Shown here one piece after another: positions 5,311 to 11,650 of a stretch of 11,650 nucleotides of DNA. The position numbers and the translations under genes are program-made. The notes under the pieces are model-generated. The model did not search any database. It saw nothing but the letters and a program-made list of their open reading frames with translations, and was not told the DNA's origin. Position 1 is the first letter of the stretch, and every line of letters starts with the position of its first letter. Source of the stretch: Pirellulaceae bacterium (GTDB lineage Bacteria > Planctomycetota > Planctomycetia > Pirellulales > Pirellulaceae); assembly GCA_020846515.1 (NCBI GenBank), contig JADLDX010001023.1:1-11650 (forward strand), read 5' to 3'.

Positions 5311-7464
5311 ATGACTCACAGTCGCCGGCGTTTTCTGGCTTCATCGACTGCCGCCGGACTGCTTTTTTCACAGTCTCATCCAGCGCAGGCTCAATTGCCC
5401 AGCAGCAACGATTGGAGAGTAGGAGTTGAACATTACCTCGAAGGATTGATGCGTGATGATGGGGGCTATGGTTGGGATGACCAACAGCGATCGCATCTGA
5501 CGCCAACGTTTGCAGTGATCGGATGTGCGCATATTCTCGCTCTGTCGTTACCAAAGACGGCTGAGTTGGCTGAATACGTTCGCACGCATCATCCAATGGT
5601 ATTGAAATCGTTGGAACAGGAGCATCGCATCTTTAGCTACCAACAGGTGCAAAGCCTGCTGTGGCTCAAGGAGAACGTAGGGACGCTGCGAGACACGATC
5701 TTCGCATGGAAGAAACCCCTTGAGTATATGAAGCAGTACGAGCAGGACGGATACCCGGTATTCAGTCAAGAGGTTTCAGCCATCGTCTGCCGACAGTTGC
5801 TTGGCCAGACTAGCGAACAAATACCCGACCAGTACGCTCGCTATCTCGAGAAGAGCCGTAGAGCAAACGGAACTTTTAACAATACCCCTGCGAGCGATGG
5901 CAGCGACGGGCATGTGCTGAACACGTGGTGGGGATTGCGTGCCCAGGCCGCCATGCGATCGCTGCCCCAAGATGCCGAAGAAACTATCTTTTGGCTAAAC
6001 CGCTGCCAGCTACCGAGAGGAGGCTTCACCTATCAACCTGGGGCCAGAATTGGCGCTGTTGATGATGTAGCCTACACGTGGGCTGCGGTGAATTCATTAA
6101 AGTTGCTGGGCGGACAACTACAGAATCGCTCAGCTTGTATCGCTTACATACATAGCTTGTTTAATGAAGACAACGGTTTCGGAGATCGCCCCGGATGGTG
6201 CAGCAATCCAATGGCGACCTACTATGCGCTCGACACGCTTCACCAACTGGACGCCTTGGATTCTTTGAACGACTTGGTGAAGGATAACAAACGGCTCGCG
6301 CCGCACAATTCACGCCAGTCGAGACCACTACCCGATGGATTGAATGTCTACAGTATGCAAATCGAAGCGCACGGACAGGGCAGTCCGCGCGAGGCCGTGT
6401 TGCTGGCCAAGTCCCTGAAGATTCATTTATGGGGCGCTAAGAACGCCAAGCCGCAGTGGGTGCACCGTGCTCAGGAGCTGGCCGATCGCGAACAGATCCC
6501 GGTTCGCTTTTTTGCTTCAGATGAAGAGTACGGCACTTGGGTCCATATCCATGGTATGGGTACGTACAGTCACACCAGCGATATCGTGGCACCGTTCGCC
6601 GCCGATACTGGATCATCGCTAGCCAAACAGGGCGTCGTGACCTGGGAAGAATATCGGCAGCGACGACTAAGGGCTCTGGAGTCGGGAGGAGGTCGCTTGA
6701 TTTGGCAATTTGGCGAGAACGAACCGTTGGTACGGATGTTGTTGGACGATTCCATCGAACGCGGCGGCTTTGCAGCCATCAGCACGTTTCATTTTGGCAA
6801 CCCCGACTTCACCAACAGCGAACCATTTTTGAAGCGGTATCGCATGCAACTGCCGTTCGTCGCATTGCAAGACGCGCATGGTCCTGAGCCGTGGTGGTTT
6901 GCTGATATGACTGAAGGCTTTCGAACTTTGTTTCTCGCGCACGAGCCAACTTGGGAAGGTTTCTTGAAGGCATTGAAAGAGAACTGGATTGTGGCCGTGC
7001 GTCACGACGCAATCAGTCGTGGACAAACCTGGGTACACGGTGGCAGTCAACCTGTACTCGATTTTGTTCATCAACATACTGCCCAGTGGCAATGGTGGGA
7101 CAATCCACAAGTTTCGCGACCACCGGTTTCCATTCAGGTCCTTCGTTCCGACGACCTTTTCGAAGTTGGTAGCCCTGCCCCGCAGGCCAAAGACCAAATC
7201 AATGTGCGCGTGCGTTGTGCATGGCGCAACACGCCTCAAGGTTTGGCAAAAGAACCCATATACGAACTTATGAAACTGACCCTGGACAATCAACTTCTGG
7301 AGACAGAACTGAAGTCCAAACGCCGTCCTAACGGCCTGTTTGAGGACCATTTCCACCTGGCCAGCTTACCCGAGTTGGACAGTGGCAAACATGTGCTGCA
7401 GGCTGTCCTGCGGCGACGTGACAACGAGATGACGATCAAGGTCGAGCACGAATTCAGCAACTGA
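5311..7464 (+). CDS. Tat-exported prenyltransferase-like toroid protein with a PHP-like C-terminal domain
   Basis: The product is 717 aa. Its N-terminus MTHSRRRFLASSTAAGLLFS is a twin-arginine signal with a likely AQA cleavage near residue 27. Residues ~35-320 look like alpha/alpha-toroid repeats of the prenyltransferase/squalene cyclase type. Examples are RGGFTYQPGARIGAVDDVAY followed by TWAAVNSLKLLGG (236-268), and NGFGDRPGWCSNPMATYYAL (288-307), which resemble the beta-subunit repeats of protein prenyltransferases. Residues ~345-590 carry scattered His/Asp motifs suggestive of a PHP or related metallohydrolase barrel: EAHGQGS (His354), IHLWG (His372), HIHGMGTYSH (412-421), STFHFG (His494) and LQDAHGPE (Asp521, His523). 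The last ~110 residues (608-717) look like a beta-rich domain. The substrate is unknown and the PHP-like call is weaker than the toroid call. It is convergent with the DUF1559 gene. Confidence 0.72.
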   Translation: MTHSRRRFLASSTAAGLLFSQSHPAQAQLPSSNDWRVGVEHYLEGLMRDDGGYGWDDQQRSHLTPTFAVIGCAHILALSLPKTAELAEYVRTHHPMVLKSLEQEHRIFSYQQVQSLLWLKENVGTLRDTIFAWKKPLEYMKQYEQDGYPVFSQEVSAIVCRQLLGQTSEQIPDQYARYLEKSRRANGTFNNTPASDGSDGHVLNTWWGLRAQAAMRSLPQDAEETIFWLNRCQLPRGGFTYQPGARIGAVDDVAYTWAAVNSLKLLGGQLQNRSACIAYIHSLFNEDNGFGDRPGWCSNPMATYYALDTLHQLDALDSLNDLVKDNKRLAPHNSRQSRPLPDGLNVYSMQIEAHGQGSPREAVLLAKSLKIHLWGAKNAKPQWVHRAQELADREQIPVRFFASDEEYGTWVHIHGMGTYSHTSDIVAPFAADTGSSLAKQGVVTWEEYRQRRLRALESGGGRLIWQFGENEPLVRMLLDDSIERGGFAAISTFHFGNPDFTNSEPFLKRYRMQLPFVALQDAHGPEPWWFADMTEGFRTLFLAHEPTWEGFLKALKENWIVAVRHDAISRGQTWVHGGSQPVLDFVHQHTAQWQWWDNPQVSRPPVSIQVLRSDDLFEVGSPAPQAKDQINVRVRCAWRNTPQGLAKEPIYELMKLTLDNQLLETELKSKRRPNGLFEDHFHLASLPELDSGKHVLQAVLRRRDNEMTIKVEHEFSN

Positions 7465-7554
7465 TGGGACGCGTCCACGTGCCTGCCTTGGCAAGCCGTC
7501 AAAAAACAACTGCCCTCAGCGTGCCTCGAAAAACCATCAAATGTCCCGTACCGT

Positions 7555-8466
7555 TCAATCTTGCAGGGTTGAGAGCCTGCGGTAGGTCTCGATATCGATG
7601 GATTCATCCACGAACTGTATGTGACCATCCGCGTACAAAAAGAGTGCACCGCCTGGGTGTAGGGAACCGAACGCGGAATTTTGTCGGTCTTCGACGATCC
7701 CGGCGCCTGGCAATGTGTTGATTCGATTCTTGGTGCTCCGCAAACAATCAGCATGCGAAATACCATAGGTCCATATGTTGGATGATTCCCATTTATCGGC
7801 CGCTCGCACCTCGCCGACGGCAAACGTGTTGGAATGTCCATCCACGATATCCGACGGTCGTCGCGTTTCGAAATACACGAACATACCCGTGTTGCGGTAC
7901 TTGACTTGCCACTTCAGATCGCCAGGCCCAAGCGTACCGTTGGAAAACGCATAAGATCCGGTAGCCGCGCGAATGGGAAAGTAGACATCAGACACAGGCG
8001 ATGAGACATCTGAAGGGCACACAAAAACGCTGGGACGCCTTTGGACACCATCGCGTTTCTTGGCGTCGCTGACATACCAACCAATCGCATTCGTATCGTT
8101 GTTCCACAGGCCTCCATCGTCGACGCTCAATTGAGCATGCAATGGATCTTGTTCCAGATACGGTAGCAAGTCCACCAGGCCGCTGGCTCCGGTCTGCTGG
8201 ACCAGGTTGATGTTTCCGGCACAAGGTGACTGGGCATTGGTGGCCCCCCAGGCATCACAACCTAAACGTCCCGCCACATATTCACGCTGCGCACTTTCGT
8301 GGTTATGCAATGCCAACCCAATCTGCTTGAGGTTGTTTTGGCATTCCATACGTCTGGCCGCCTCGCGAATTGCTTGAACCGCCGGAAGCAATAGCGCAAC
8401 CAACGAACCGACAATTACCATTACGGTTAGCAATTCGATGAGCGTGAATGCATTACGCCGATGCAT
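7555..8466 (-). CDS. DUF1559 (SBP_bac_10) pilin-like H-X9-DG protein
   Basis: The product is 303 aa and of a type greatly expanded in planctomycetes. The N-terminus MHRRNAFTLIELLTVMVIVG is a type IV prepilin/pseudopilin leader. Cleavage is expected between Ala6 and Phe7, leaving Glu at +5; Ala rather than Gly at -1 is a minor departure. The hydrophobic helix spans ~7-29 and is followed by the usual REAARRMECQNNLKQIGLAL HNH segment. The C-terminal motif His270-x9-Asp280-Gly281 (HPGGALFLYADG) gives the family its name. The protein is probably an envelope- or surface-anchored minor pilin-like component, but its precise role is unknown. A GGGA sits upstream of the ATG. It is divergent from the sigma factor gene across a repeat-filled interval. 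Confidence 0.93.
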   Translation of the reverse strand: MHRRNAFTLIELLTVMVIVGSLVALLLPAVQAIREAARRMECQNNLKQIGLALHNHESAQREYVAGRLGCDAWGATNAQSPCAGNINLVQQTGASGLVDLLPYLEQDPLHAQLSVDDGGLWNNDTNAIGWYVSDAKKRDGVQRRPSVFVCPSDVSSPVSDVYFPIRAATGSYAFSNGTLGPGDLKWQVKYRNTGMFVYFETRRPSDIVDGHSNTFAVGEVRAADKWESSNIWTYGISHADCLRSTKNRINTLPGAGIVEDRQNSAFGSLHPGGALFLYADGHIQFVDESIDIETYRRLSTLQD

Positions 8467-8540
8467 TTTCGTTTCCCGACATTGGGAGCGGGCACATTAG
8501 TCTCATTGGCTGTACGAAACCCCAGATGTTTTGCAGAAAC

Positions 8541-8577
8541 GCCGGTCCCAACGTTACAGTACAAACGTTGGGCTGGC
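8541..8577. repeat. Hairpin with CCCAACGTT arms
   Basis: CCCAACGTT (8547-8555) and AACGTTGGG (8564-8572) are perfect complements around ACAGTACA. Imperfect pairing continues outward through GCCGGT and CTGGC. There is no T tract, so it does not look like a terminator. It lies 81 nt upstream of the pilin-like gene on its 5' side, so an operator or an interspersed repeat are both possible. Confidence 0.65.
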
Positions 8578-8724
8578 AACCTTCGTAGCCACGCCGTGCG
8601 GGCGGATAAGGGGCAATCAGTGGCTAGAGCCAAACAGCCCAGTCCTGTCCAATTGGATGATGCCCATACCAAAGTATATCGACAGTCGCGTAAAATGGAA
8701 CGCTGTGCCGGGGCACCATGTGGC

Positions 8725-8743
8725 CGAATCGCTCCGCGACTCG
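8725..8743. repeat. Imperfect palindrome sharing 17 nt with repeat copy 2
   Basis: CGAATCGCTCCGCGACT (8725-8741) is the exact reverse complement of 4844-4860. Arms CGAATCGC and GCGACTCG pair at 7 of 8 positions around TCC. It shares the core TCGCTCCGCGA with both arms of the inverted repeat at 5196-5259. Confidence 0.65.
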
Positions 8744-8771
8744 GGAAAGCCCCGTTGCGGAGTGCACGGGC

Positions 8772-8797
8772 ATTCTTTGCAAGGATTCTTTGCAAGG
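8772..8797. repeat. Perfect tandem duplication of a 13-mer
   Basis: ATTCTTTGCAAGG occurs twice back to back (8772-8784 and 8785-8797) with no mismatch. This is consistent with recent slippage. Confidence 0.85.
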
Positions 8798-8847
8798 AAA
8801 ACGAAGACTTGTTACATAAGCACATCGGACGTGTCGACGTTCCGGCT

Positions 8848-8912
8848 GATTAGCCGCACGGCGTTAGCCGCGGTTTTCGGATTAGCCGCAGGGCGCTAGC
8901 CCACGGTTTTCG
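8848..8912. repeat. Two tandem ~32-nt hairpin units (GATTAGCCGC...GGTTTTCG)
   Basis: Unit 1 is 8848-8879 and unit 2 is 8880-8912. Both begin GATTAGCCGCA, contain GGCG(T/C)TAGCC and end CGGTTTTCG. Unit 2 can fold through GGGC-GCTA-GCCC. They lie 72 nt upstream of the sigma factor start. They resemble an interspersed planctomycete repeat in general character, which I infer without a database check. Confidence 0.75.
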
Positions 8913-8975
8913 GCCCTCATTAAGATCGACGCCGATATGCGTTACGGTTTGCCAAAGTCGGCTTAATTAGCCATC

Positions 8976-8979
8976 GGAG
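8976..8979 (+). promoter_or_regulatory. Shine-Dalgarno supporting the TTG start at 8985
   Basis: GGAG lies 5 nt before TTG 8985. A stop codon at 8964-8966 closes the frame and no ATG or GTG lies between, so TTG is the most plausible start. Confidence 0.5.
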
Positions 8980-8984
8980 TAGAT

Positions 8985-9566
8985 TTGGACTCGGAGACGT
9001 TTTCGAACTTATACCTAAACGCCTACCCGAGGTTGGTGGTGGTCGCCGCTGCGCTGGTTCAAGATCGGTCCGAGGCATCGGATATTGTTCAGCATGCGGC
9101 CATGATCGCCATTGAACGTATCGATCAATTCTCACCAAGTACTGCGGACTCGAGCGCGATGGAGTTCGCCCGTTGGATGACCGCGATCGTGCGCAATGTC
9201 GCCGCCAACGCTCGGCGAAAAAATAAACTCCGTCGAGCTGTCTCACTCATCGAGGCAGATGCGATTGTCCAGGCGAAATCGGACGTGGCCAGCGGAACGT
9301 CTAACGACCAGCATGTTGACTTCGATCAACGTTCGCTGACCTTTAACGGCATTGACGGAGCTTTCGATGACCAGCTGCGCAGCGCACTGCAGTCGCTCAG
9401 CGAGATCAGTCGCATCTGTTTGCTGCTGAACGTCGTGTTGCATATTACGCTGGACGAGATCGCCCAATTGCTGGATGTTCCGTCCGGCACGGTGGCCAGC
9501 CACGTCAGTCGCGCGAAAAAAACGCTGCGAGATTTGCTGCGTGATTATCGAGGACCAGCGGTATGA
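8985..9566 (+). CDS. ECF-family RNA polymerase sigma factor
   Basis: The product is 193 aa with a TTG start, typical of extracytoplasmic-function sigma factors. The sigma-2 region spans ~6-82: YLNAYPRLVVVAAALVQDRS then ASDIVQHAAMIAIERIDQF resembles the core-binding and -10 helices, and EFARWMTAIVRNVAANARRK resembles region 2.4. A polar linker (~83-125) follows, then sigma-4 at ~128-188, where SLSEISRICLLLNVVLHITL and DEIAQLLDVPSGTVASHVSR form the -35-binding helix-turn-helix. It overlaps the next gene by 4 nt (ATGA), which implies translational coupling to a probable anti-sigma factor. The target promoters are unknown; the nearby PEP-CTERM gene or its own promoter are candidates. The ECF subgroup was not assigned. 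Confidence 0.87.
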   Translation: MDSETFSNLYLNAYPRLVVVAAALVQDRSEASDIVQHAAMIAIERIDQFSPSTADSSAMEFARWMTAIVRNVAANARRKNKLRRAVSLIEADAIVQAKSDVASGTSNDQHVDFDQRSLTFNGIDGAFDDQLRSALQSLSEISRICLLLNVVLHITLDEIAQLLDVPSGTVASHVSRAKKTLRDLLRDYRGPAV

Positions 9567-10282
9567 ATCTATCCGATCAAACTGATCCACCCAACCCGAA
9601 TGACGATGGCCTCGACTCGGCGGACAAGCTTTTGGACAAGCGCATCGAGCAAGCCCTTATCAGTTGGTTCACGCCTCAACATGTACCAGCAGCCCAGCTT
9701 GCCGAACTGCAGAGTCACTTCCAAGAAACGCATGTTTCACCACGGACAAAGCGACGCAAGATACCAGCCACAAACGTTGATCTTCCCAGCAGACGCACGC
9801 TGTTGATCGTCATGGGCGCGCTAGCGGCGATGGTGTTGGTGGCCCTGGCCGTGCCCCGACTGATGCCTCAGCCAGACCAACAGATTGTCTTCCATCGCCG
9901 TCCATTAACATCGGTCTACAGCGATCTGGTCGCGCGAGGCTTTCAGCCCTACTACGTGTGCGACGATCAACAACGGTTTCAAGAAACGATGCAACATCGA
10001 CACGGCCAAACGCTGGCGCTCAACGATCGCGGTGATCGCCTGATGCTCGGTCTCTCCTATCCGGGTGGCTGGACCTCCGAGACCACCGCAATTCTATTTC
10101 GTCACCAGGGAGAGCCAGTCGTGATCTTTGTGGACAGTCAGCCTTTCGTCAATGACGAGCCGGCAACGGTCGGAAAACTTAAGATCCGTCTCAAGCAGTT
10201 GGCCGGTGTCTACATGGTGGAGGTGTCGCCGTTGTCAGAATCGCTGCTCGATACGATCTCACCTCCTGCCGCCATCCAATGA
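9563..10282 (+). CDS. Single-pass membrane protein, probable anti-sigma factor
   Basis: The product is 239 aa. Residues 1-78 are hydrophilic and would be cytosolic, with a helical segment ADKLLDKRIEQALISWF and a basic patch RTKRRK. One membrane helix spans ~79-101 (TLLIVMGALAAMVLVALAVP). Residues ~102-239 would be periplasmic and mixed alpha/beta, with SVYSDLVARGFQPYYVCDD and GEPVVIFVDSQPF. The topology and the ATGA overlap with the upstream ECF sigma gene are the classic layout of a membrane anti-sigma factor that sequesters its sigma partner. No zinc-binding HxxxCxxC signature is present, so this would be a non-ZAS type. Function is inferred from context and topology, as I do not recognise the family. 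Confidence 0.65.
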   Translation: MNLSDQTDPPNPNDDGLDSADKLLDKRIEQALISWFTPQHVPAAQLAELQSHFQETHVSPRTKRRKIPATNVDLPSRRTLLIVMGALAAMVLVALAVPRLMPQPDQQIVFHRRPLTSVYSDLVARGFQPYYVCDDQQRFQETMQHRHGQTLALNDRGDRLMLGLSYPGGWTSETTAILFRHQGEPVVIFVDSQPFVNDEPATVGKLKIRLKQLAGVYMVEVSPLSESLLDTISPPAAIQ

Positions 10283-10361
10283 TTCGGGACCAAGACGGTT
10301 GATCGGTTGCCGATGGGCTACCAAGCCCCGCTACGAGTGACGGGAGTGGCGGGACGACATC

Positions 10362-10499
10362 TGTGCGTAAGCAAACGCACACTGCTGAGAGAAACGCGTC
10401 AAAACGCTGCGTTTCCGTTGGTCTTTAGCCGAAATTTGGTTTTCCGGAGAATTTTGTGCAAGTAAGCGGCCGCTTCGCAACATTCGGAAGTAGCGAAGC
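10362..10499. repeat. Three short 7-bp inverted repeats between the anti-sigma and PEP-CTERM genes
   Basis: Perfect arms are TGTGCGT/ACGCACA (10362-10381, loop 6), GAAACGC/GCGTTTC (10391-10415, loop 11) and GCTTCGC/GCGAAGC (10472-10499, loop 14). None is followed by a T run. They could be weak terminators of the sigma operon, or operator or leader structures for the PEP-CTERM gene. Each alone could arise by chance. Confidence 0.45.
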
Positions 10500-10541
10500 A
10501 TATTCATTGCGCACTGCGAAGACTTCTCATCTAATACTTCT

Positions 10542-11276
10542 ATGGAGGCCGTTATTTTGAATCGATTCCTATCCTTCCAGCTTTGGTCCTGCACGTTTCT
10601 GCTTGGTTGCTGTGCACTCCCCTGCTACGGCGGTATCTTGATAACGAGCGGCGCCAATGCCAACAACCGTCAGAACTTTAACGTAGCGACTGACCAATTT
10701 TTGCTCGACACAGGTGTGTTTCAAATCAACGGCCCGCTGGTATTCGCCAATGCGCCAGGTGGGGATCCTGGTTTAGCCGGAACGGCGCTGGACAACTCCA
10801 ATACATTCGCCAGCAACGCCAACTTCATCGTCATACGGAACTTTGATAACAACGACACTAACGGGTTTCCTGCGAACTGGGATAACTCCTATAATGCGCG
10901 AACAGCACTGCAGGCAATCGCAAATAACACCGACGGTAACCGCCCGGGCTTTTACATGTACTGGAACGAACGGCTGGGTGTTAATCGTCTGGTTTACACG
11001 CCGAATCTCAATGACGGTCTGGCGCCCCTGAGCGTTTTGTTCGCACAGAACTCCGCCAATCTGACTGCCAATACGGATGATCTTCAGGCCAACACGACCT
11101 TCCGAGCGGAAGCCAACGCCAACTTCAATCAAATGAGCAGCTTTACGGCCGCGAACATTACTGCTGTCCCCGAACCCAGTTCGCTGGCCTTCCTGGCCGT
11201 TCCGTTCGGAATCGCCTTCGTCCGCCGCGCCCGGGCACGTCGCCGAGGCAAGAAGTTACAGGCAGCGCAAAACTGA
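10542..11276 (+). CDS. PEP-CTERM sorting-domain surface protein
   Basis: The product is 244 aa. An N-terminal signal peptide (core LWSCTFLLGCCALPC, ending near residue 30) precedes an Asn/Ala-rich, probably beta-structured body with many N-rich turns (NFDNNDTNGFPANWDNSYNA). The C-terminal sorting tag is complete: VPEPSS at 209-214, a hydrophobic segment LAFLAVPFGIAF and a basic tail VRRARARRRGKK. In the known system an exosortase cleaves at the PEP motif and the protein moves to the outer surface or extracellular matrix. No exosortase is in this window. The start is ambiguous: ATG 10542 gives 244 aa, but GGAGG at 10544-10548 is well placed for TTG 10557, giving 239 aa (MNRFLSFQLW). The function of the body is unknown. 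Confidence 0.85.
   Translation: MEAVILNRFLSFQLWSCTFLLGCCALPCYGGILITSGANANNRQNFNVATDQFLLDTGVFQINGPLVFANAPGGDPGLAGTALDNSNTFASNANFIVIRNFDNNDTNGFPANWDNSYNARTALQAIANNTDGNRPGFYMYWNERLGVNRLVYTPNLNDGLAPLSVLFAQNSANLTANTDDLQANTTFRAEANANFNQMSSFTAANITAVPEPSSLAFLAVPFGIAFVRRARARRRGKKLQAAQN
10544..10548 (+). promoter_or_regulatory. GGAGG Shine-Dalgarno overlapping the ATG at 10542
   Basis: GGAGG begins at the G of ATG 10542 and lies 8 nt before the in-frame TTG at 10557. This suggests that TTG may be the true start of the PEP-CTERM protein. Confidence 0.45.
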
Positions 11277-11427
11277 AAAGCCATTAGGGATCGGTCGTCG
11301 GGTGGTGGAGCGAGTGGCTAAGTGATTTTGGGTATATGGGGGAAGCCCAAAGTGGCTTCGTTCGGATTGCATCATCGCTGGCTCACCGACCTTCCTCCCG
11401 CATCTGACGACCGATCATGTTCGAACT
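11277..11427. other. Intergenic stretch with an 11-bp inverted repeat
   Basis: GATCGGTCGTC (11289-11299) and its exact complement (11406-11416) bracket ~106 nt. A smaller TTTGGG/CCCAAA hairpin (11327-11351) might end the PEP-CTERM transcript, but it lacks a T run. No gene is seen. An 11-bp match at this spacing could arise by chance. Confidence 0.3.
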
Positions 11428-11650
11428 TTTCCCGCGCGTGAGTATCTTGCAAAGACAAGGCTGATGTATGACATGGCCAAGTTGGCTTTCGAAACCGATT
11501 CCACGCAAATAGTAGCGCTGATGTTGCGGGCGGTGGGTTTAAGCACGGACAACATCTCGCGTTTGACCGCGATCGCAATTACCCACTACCCAATCTGTTC
11601 GTCTCCATGCTCCAACGCATGGGCATCAAAGCGGATCGCTTTGCATCCAG
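11428..11650 (+). pseudogene. DUF1552 gene remnant with internal deletion and frame change (runs off right edge)
   Basis: Two pieces of one family appear in different frames. In the first frame, 11437-11526 reads [20 protein letters not shown] then [10 protein letters not shown], the mid-region helix of DUF1552 proteins. In the second frame, 11529-11650 reads [20 protein letters not shown] then [20 protein letters not shown], the C-terminal region of the same family. In intact members these segments are separated by roughly 80 residues, including a His-rich metal-site-like stretch. Here they meet near TTGCGGGCGGTGGG with a frame shift, so an internal deletion removed the linker. The N-terminal majority of the family is also absent upstream. 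Planctomycetes often carry DUF1552 genes next to DUF1592/DUF1588-type genes; none is visible here. Confidence 0.75.

Larger units (their letters stand above)
8467..8984. other. Repeat-rich intergenic region, no gene seen
   Basis: This 518-nt divergent interval between the pilin-like gene and the ECF sigma gene has open frames on both strands, but their products are low-quality and run across hairpins, so I call none of them genes. It holds a 9-bp perfect hairpin (8547-8572), an imperfect palindrome shared with the 4729-4929 element (8725-8743), a 13-nt tandem duplication (8772-8797) and a two-unit tandem hairpin repeat (8848-8912). Promoters for both flanking genes should lie here, but I cannot identify them with confidence. 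Confidence 0.7.

Noticed and set aside
6667..7356. 229-aa minus-strand open frame
   Set aside because: It is a shadow of the toroid/PHP-like gene, which has clear domain motifs.
8427..8899. Open frames of about 120-130 aa on both strands upstream of the pilin-like gene
   Set aside because: They overlap hairpins and tandem repeats, have no recognisable motifs and conflict with each other.
8848..8912. CRISPR-like array
   Set aside because: There are only two adjacent units with no spacers between them, so this is a tandem hairpin repeat rather than a CRISPR array.

Overview
The window looks like a chromosomal segment of a planctomycete, most likely in or near the Pirellulales. The evidence is a DUF1559 pilin-like protein ending in an H-X9-DG motif, a PEP-CTERM surface protein, a DUF1552 gene remnant, an ECF sigma/anti-sigma pair, Shine-Dalgarno-poor starts and many small palindromic intergenic repeats. 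This placement is by protein family; no rRNA or other phylogenetic marker is present.

Left part (1-2787): a minus-strand pair of nagB (glucosamine-6-phosphate deaminase) and a rhomboid-type intramembrane protease gene running off the left edge. A structured repeat of about 200 bp lies between nagB and a divergent plus-strand gene for a secreted TIM-barrel glycoside hydrolase.

Middle (2788-5310): a short plus-strand gene whose product resembles the edema-factor/ExoY/CyaA class of nucleotidyl cyclases converges, 17 bp apart, on a minus-strand gene for a prokaryotic pentameric ligand-gated ion channel. Upstream of the channel gene is a repeat-dense region. It holds a second complete copy of the 200-bp element, an extra partial copy joined to it through a near-perfect palindrome, a probable decayed minus-strand gene, and a different long inverted repeat.

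Right-middle (5311-8984): a large Tat-exported protein combining a prenyltransferase-like alpha/alpha toroid with a His/Asp-rich, PHP-like C-terminal part, convergent with the DUF1559 pilin-like gene. Between that gene and the sigma factor lies about 0.5 kb of non-coding DNA packed with hairpins and tandem repeats.

Right part (8985-11650): an ECF sigma factor translationally overlapped (ATGA) with a single-pass membrane protein that is probably its anti-sigma factor; then a PEP-CTERM protein; then the broken 3' part of a DUF1552 gene carrying an internal deletion with a frame change.

The genes do not form one pathway. The themes are cell-surface and exported proteins (hydrolase, toroid protein, pilin-like protein, PEP-CTERM protein), signalling (cyclase-like protein, ligand-gated channel, sigma/anti-sigma) and heavy intergenic repeat load. 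The items most worth follow-up are the compact cyclase-like protein beside the ion channel, the structured repeat family, and the toroid-plus-PHP-like fusion.
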